A model generated the notes under the pieces. The model did no database searches. It was not told the DNA's origin and worked only from the letters and a program-made list of their open reading frames with translations. Both the position numbers and the translations under genes were made by a program. From Streptomyces tagetis (GTDB taxonomy: Bacteria; Actinomycetota; Actinomycetes; Streptomycetales; Streptomycetaceae), in contig NZ_JAGPNL010000010.1 in the NCBI RefSeq assembly GCF_018069565.1, positions 222,251 through 286,250 of the forward strand: a stretch of 64,000 bases of DNA, given 5' to 3'. Below, in pieces: positions 62,087-64,000 of the stretch. Position 1 is the first letter of the stretch. Each line of letters opens with the position of its first letter.

Positions 62087-64000
62087 TCAGGGCTTGAAGG
62101 CGACCGGGAGCCTCGCGGGTTCCGCGCCGGTGGGCGGGACCTGGAGGGTCTTCAGCGCGAACTCCATCACCTCCTTGTAGATGGGGCCGCAGATCTGGCC
62201 GCCGAAGTAGCTGCCCTGGGTGGCGTTCTGGATGGCGCAGTAGACGGTGACGCGAGGCTGGTCGGCGGGGGCGAACCCGGCGAACGAGGAGGTGTAGCCG
62301 TGGTACTTGCCGGTGGCCGGATCGACGCGGTTGGCGGTGCCCGTCTTGCCCGCCACGCGGTAGCCGGGGATGCGCGCCTTGGTGCCGGTGCCCTCCTCGT
62401 CGTCGACCACCGACTCCAGCATCCTGGCGAGGGTCTTGGCGGTCTTCTCGCTGACCACACGGGTCTTCTTGGGCTCGGGGGCGGGGGTGAAGCGCCCGTC
62501 GGCGCCCTTGGTGCCGCGCACGACGGTGGGCTCGATGCGCGTGCCGCCGTTGGCGATCGTCGAGTAGACGGAGGCCGCCTGGAGCGCGTTCAGCGACACG
62601 CCCTGGCCGAAAGGAATCGTGTACTGCTGCGAGGTGGACCACTGTCCGGGCGGGGCGAGGATGCCCTTGGTCTCCCCCGGGAAGCCCAGTCCGCTGTACT
62701 CGCCGAGCCCGAACTTGCGCAGGTAGGAGTAGAGGACCTCGTTGGCCTCCCGCTGGGTCTCGCCCAGTTCGCCGGTGGCCAGGATGGTGCCGATGTTGCT
62801 GGACTTGGCGAGCACCCCGTTGAGCGTGAGGTACCAGGTGGGGTGGTCGACGTCGTCCTTGAAGGAGCGGTCGCCGCGGTGCAGCCGGTTGGGCACGGTG
62901 ACGTGGGTGCCCGGGGTGGCGGCCTCCTCCTCCAGCACGGCGGCCATCGACATGACCTTGGCGGTGGAGCCGGGCTCGAAGGCGTCCTGGAGCGCCCCGT
63001 TGCCGAGCGCCGCCGGGTCGGCGTGGGCCAGGTCGCCCGGGTCGAACCCGGGTGAGTTGGCCATGGCGAGGATCTCGCCGGTGCGGGTGTCCTGGACGAT
63101 CACGTAGCCGCCGTCGGCCTTGGACTTGGCGACCTGCTCGGTGATGGCGTGCTGGGCGGCCCACTGGATGTCCCGGTCGAGGGTCAGCTCGATGTCGCTG
63201 CCGGGCACGGCGGGCGTCCCGGTGGAGCCGGCGGTGGGCACGTGGCGCCCGCCGGACTGGGCGTAGCGGAGCGTGCCGTCCTTCCCGGCCAGCGTCTCGT
63301 CGAGCTGGCGTTCGAGGCCGCCGCCGCCCTTGCCCTCGGAGTCGACCCAGCCGATGAGTCCGGCGGCGAGGTCGCCGCCCGGGTAGACCCGCTTGCTGCT
63401 GGGGTCGGCGAAGACGCCGGCGAGGACGTTGACGGTGGACTTGTCCGCCTCGCCCTCCTTGGCCAGCGCGCTCTTCAGGTCCTTGATCTGGTTCCAGACC
63501 TGGGGGGTCTGCCGCCGGGCGAGGCGTACGTAGCGCAGCTCGGTGTTCTTCGGGCGGAGCTGGGCGACCAGTTCCTCCTGCTCCCGGCCGAGGATGGGCG
63601 CGAGGAGCGCCGCCGCCTGCTCGGGTCCGTCGTCGACGCCGAGCTGGTCGCGGGTGAACATCGTGGGGTCGGCGGTGATGTCGTAGGCGTCCTCGGTGGT
63701 GGCGAGGGCGACGCCGTTGCGGTCGGTGATGCCGCCGCGCTCGGCGGTCAGGGTGTGGACGACGTAGCGGTTCTGCTCGGCCTTGGCGGTGTACGTGCCG
63801 GCCTCGACGGCCTGTACCTGGAGCAGCCGCACCACGAAGGCGGACAGGACCAGGGTGAAGGCGAGGCCGACCAGGCGCAGCCGGGGCCGGGGGCGGCCGA
63901 GGCGCAGGGCGCGGGGGGCGGCGGGCCGGGGCGGGGCGGGGCGGCGGGCGGGGCCGCGGGGGGACCGGGCGCCGGGTCCGGGCTGCCGCCGTCCGCCGGG
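62087..64000 (-). CDS. ftsI: Septal peptidoglycan transpeptidase FtsI (PBP3), 5' end outside window
   Basis: 637 residues are visible and no start codon is required inside: the frame is open to the edge, and an Arg/Pro-rich stretch (LRLGRPRPRLRL) precedes the membrane helix VGLAFTLVLSAFVV. The PBP dimer domain is followed by the transpeptidase: nucleophile Ser in FEPGSTAKVM, SSN in LAKSSNIGT and KTG in YRVAGKTGTANR. Crosslinks septal peptidoglycan with FtsW. ftsL and rsmH should lie just beyond the right edge. Confidence 0.97.
   Translation of the reverse strand, partial: PGGRRQPGPGARSPRGPARRPAPPRPAAPRALRLGRPRPRLRLVGLAFTLVLSAFVVRLLQVQAVEAGTYTAKAEQNRYVVHTLTAERGGITDRNGVALATTEDAYDITADPTMFTRDQLGVDDGPEQAAALLAPILGREQEELVAQLRPKNTELRYVRLARRQTPQVWNQIKDLKSALAKEGEADKSTVNVLAGVFADPSSKRVYPGGDLAAGLIGWVDSEGKGGGGLERQLDETLAGKDGTLRYAQSGGRHVPTAGSTGTPAVPGSDIELTLDRDIQWAAQHAITEQVAKSKADGGYVIVQDTRTGEILAMANSPGFDPGDLAHADPAALGNGALQDAFEPGSTAKVMSMAAVLEEEAATPGTHVTVPNRLHRGDRSFKDDVDHPTWYLTLNGVLAKSSNIGTILATGELGETQREANEVLYSYLRKFGLGEYSGLGFPGETKGILAPPGQWSTSQQYTIPFGQGVSLNALQAASVYSTIANGGTRIEPTVVRGTKGADGRFTPAPEPKKTRVVSEKTAKTLARMLESVVDDEEGTGTKARIPGYRVAGKTGTANRVDPATGKYHGYTSSFAGFAPADQPRVTVYCAIQNATQGSYFGGQICGPIYKEVMEFALKTLQVPPTGAEPARLPVAFKP

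Overview
The window is a very GC-rich (about 70% or more), densely packed actinobacterial chromosome segment. Gene content, gene order, frequent GTG starts and stop/start overlaps of the ATGA or GTGA type all point to Streptomyces. It matches, as far as I remember it, the conserved core region of S. coelicolor running from gltB through the trp and his genes, dnaE and ileS to the division and cell wall (dcw) cluster. I see no prophage, insertion sequence, CRISPR array, rRNA or tRNA gene. Apart from a few lineage-specific small proteins the region is housekeeping.

Layout. 1-4361: 5' part of gltB (glutamate synthase) and a VIT1/CCC1-type metal transporter, both minus strand. 4643-13984: a long minus-strand amino-acid block, read in transcription order as hisI-trpE, a Trp-linked membrane protein, an HGxxPAAW protein, a DUF2752 protein, trpC-trpM-trpB-trpA, a DsbA-like thioredoxin protein and lgt, with hairpins separating sub-blocks. 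14066-16082: a plus-strand TIGR03085-type protein and a minus-strand MFS transporter. 16103-21875: the minus-strand his operon hisD-hisC-hisB-(54-aa membrane protein)-hisH-priA-ridA-hisF. PriA (HisA/TrpF) ties the his and trp sets together because no separate trpF is present.

21916-30709: a palindrome, a pentapeptide-repeat-like membrane protein, an unrecognised helical protein, a stand-alone LON-domain protein and a YbaK-type deacylase (all plus), then a DUF2567-like protein, an ABC-2 exporter pair and a NYN-domain nuclease (minus), and a 52-aa protein (plus). 30718-42880: dnaE (minus), a DUF2252 protein, a membrane protein and a second DsbA-like protein (plus), a dienelactone-hydrolase-like protein (minus), an MscS channel (plus), a CPA1 Na+/H+ antiporter, rluD and lspA (minus).

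42970-64000: a DksA/TraR zinc-finger protein with a histone-like tail (minus), then a T-box riboswitch controlling ileS (plus). From divIVA onward everything is on the minus strand: divIVA, yggT, sepF, yggS, pgeF, ftsZ, ftsQ, murG, ftsW, murD, mraY, murF, murE and ftsI, the last cut by the right edge. These make the peptidoglycan precursor (MurE, MurF, MraY, MurD, MurG), polymerise it (FtsW, FtsI) and place the septum and polar growth zone (FtsZ, SepF, FtsQ, DivIVA).

The most noteworthy signals are: an IleRS whose HIGH signature is rearranged to GAHH; an actinobacterial-type translational T-box whose target starts with TTG; an unlisted 54-aa membrane protein overlapping hisH by TTGA; ridA embedded in the his operon; an IdeR/DmdR-like iron-box match upstream of the VIT transporter gene; and perfect inverted repeats in the ftsZ and sepF leaders.
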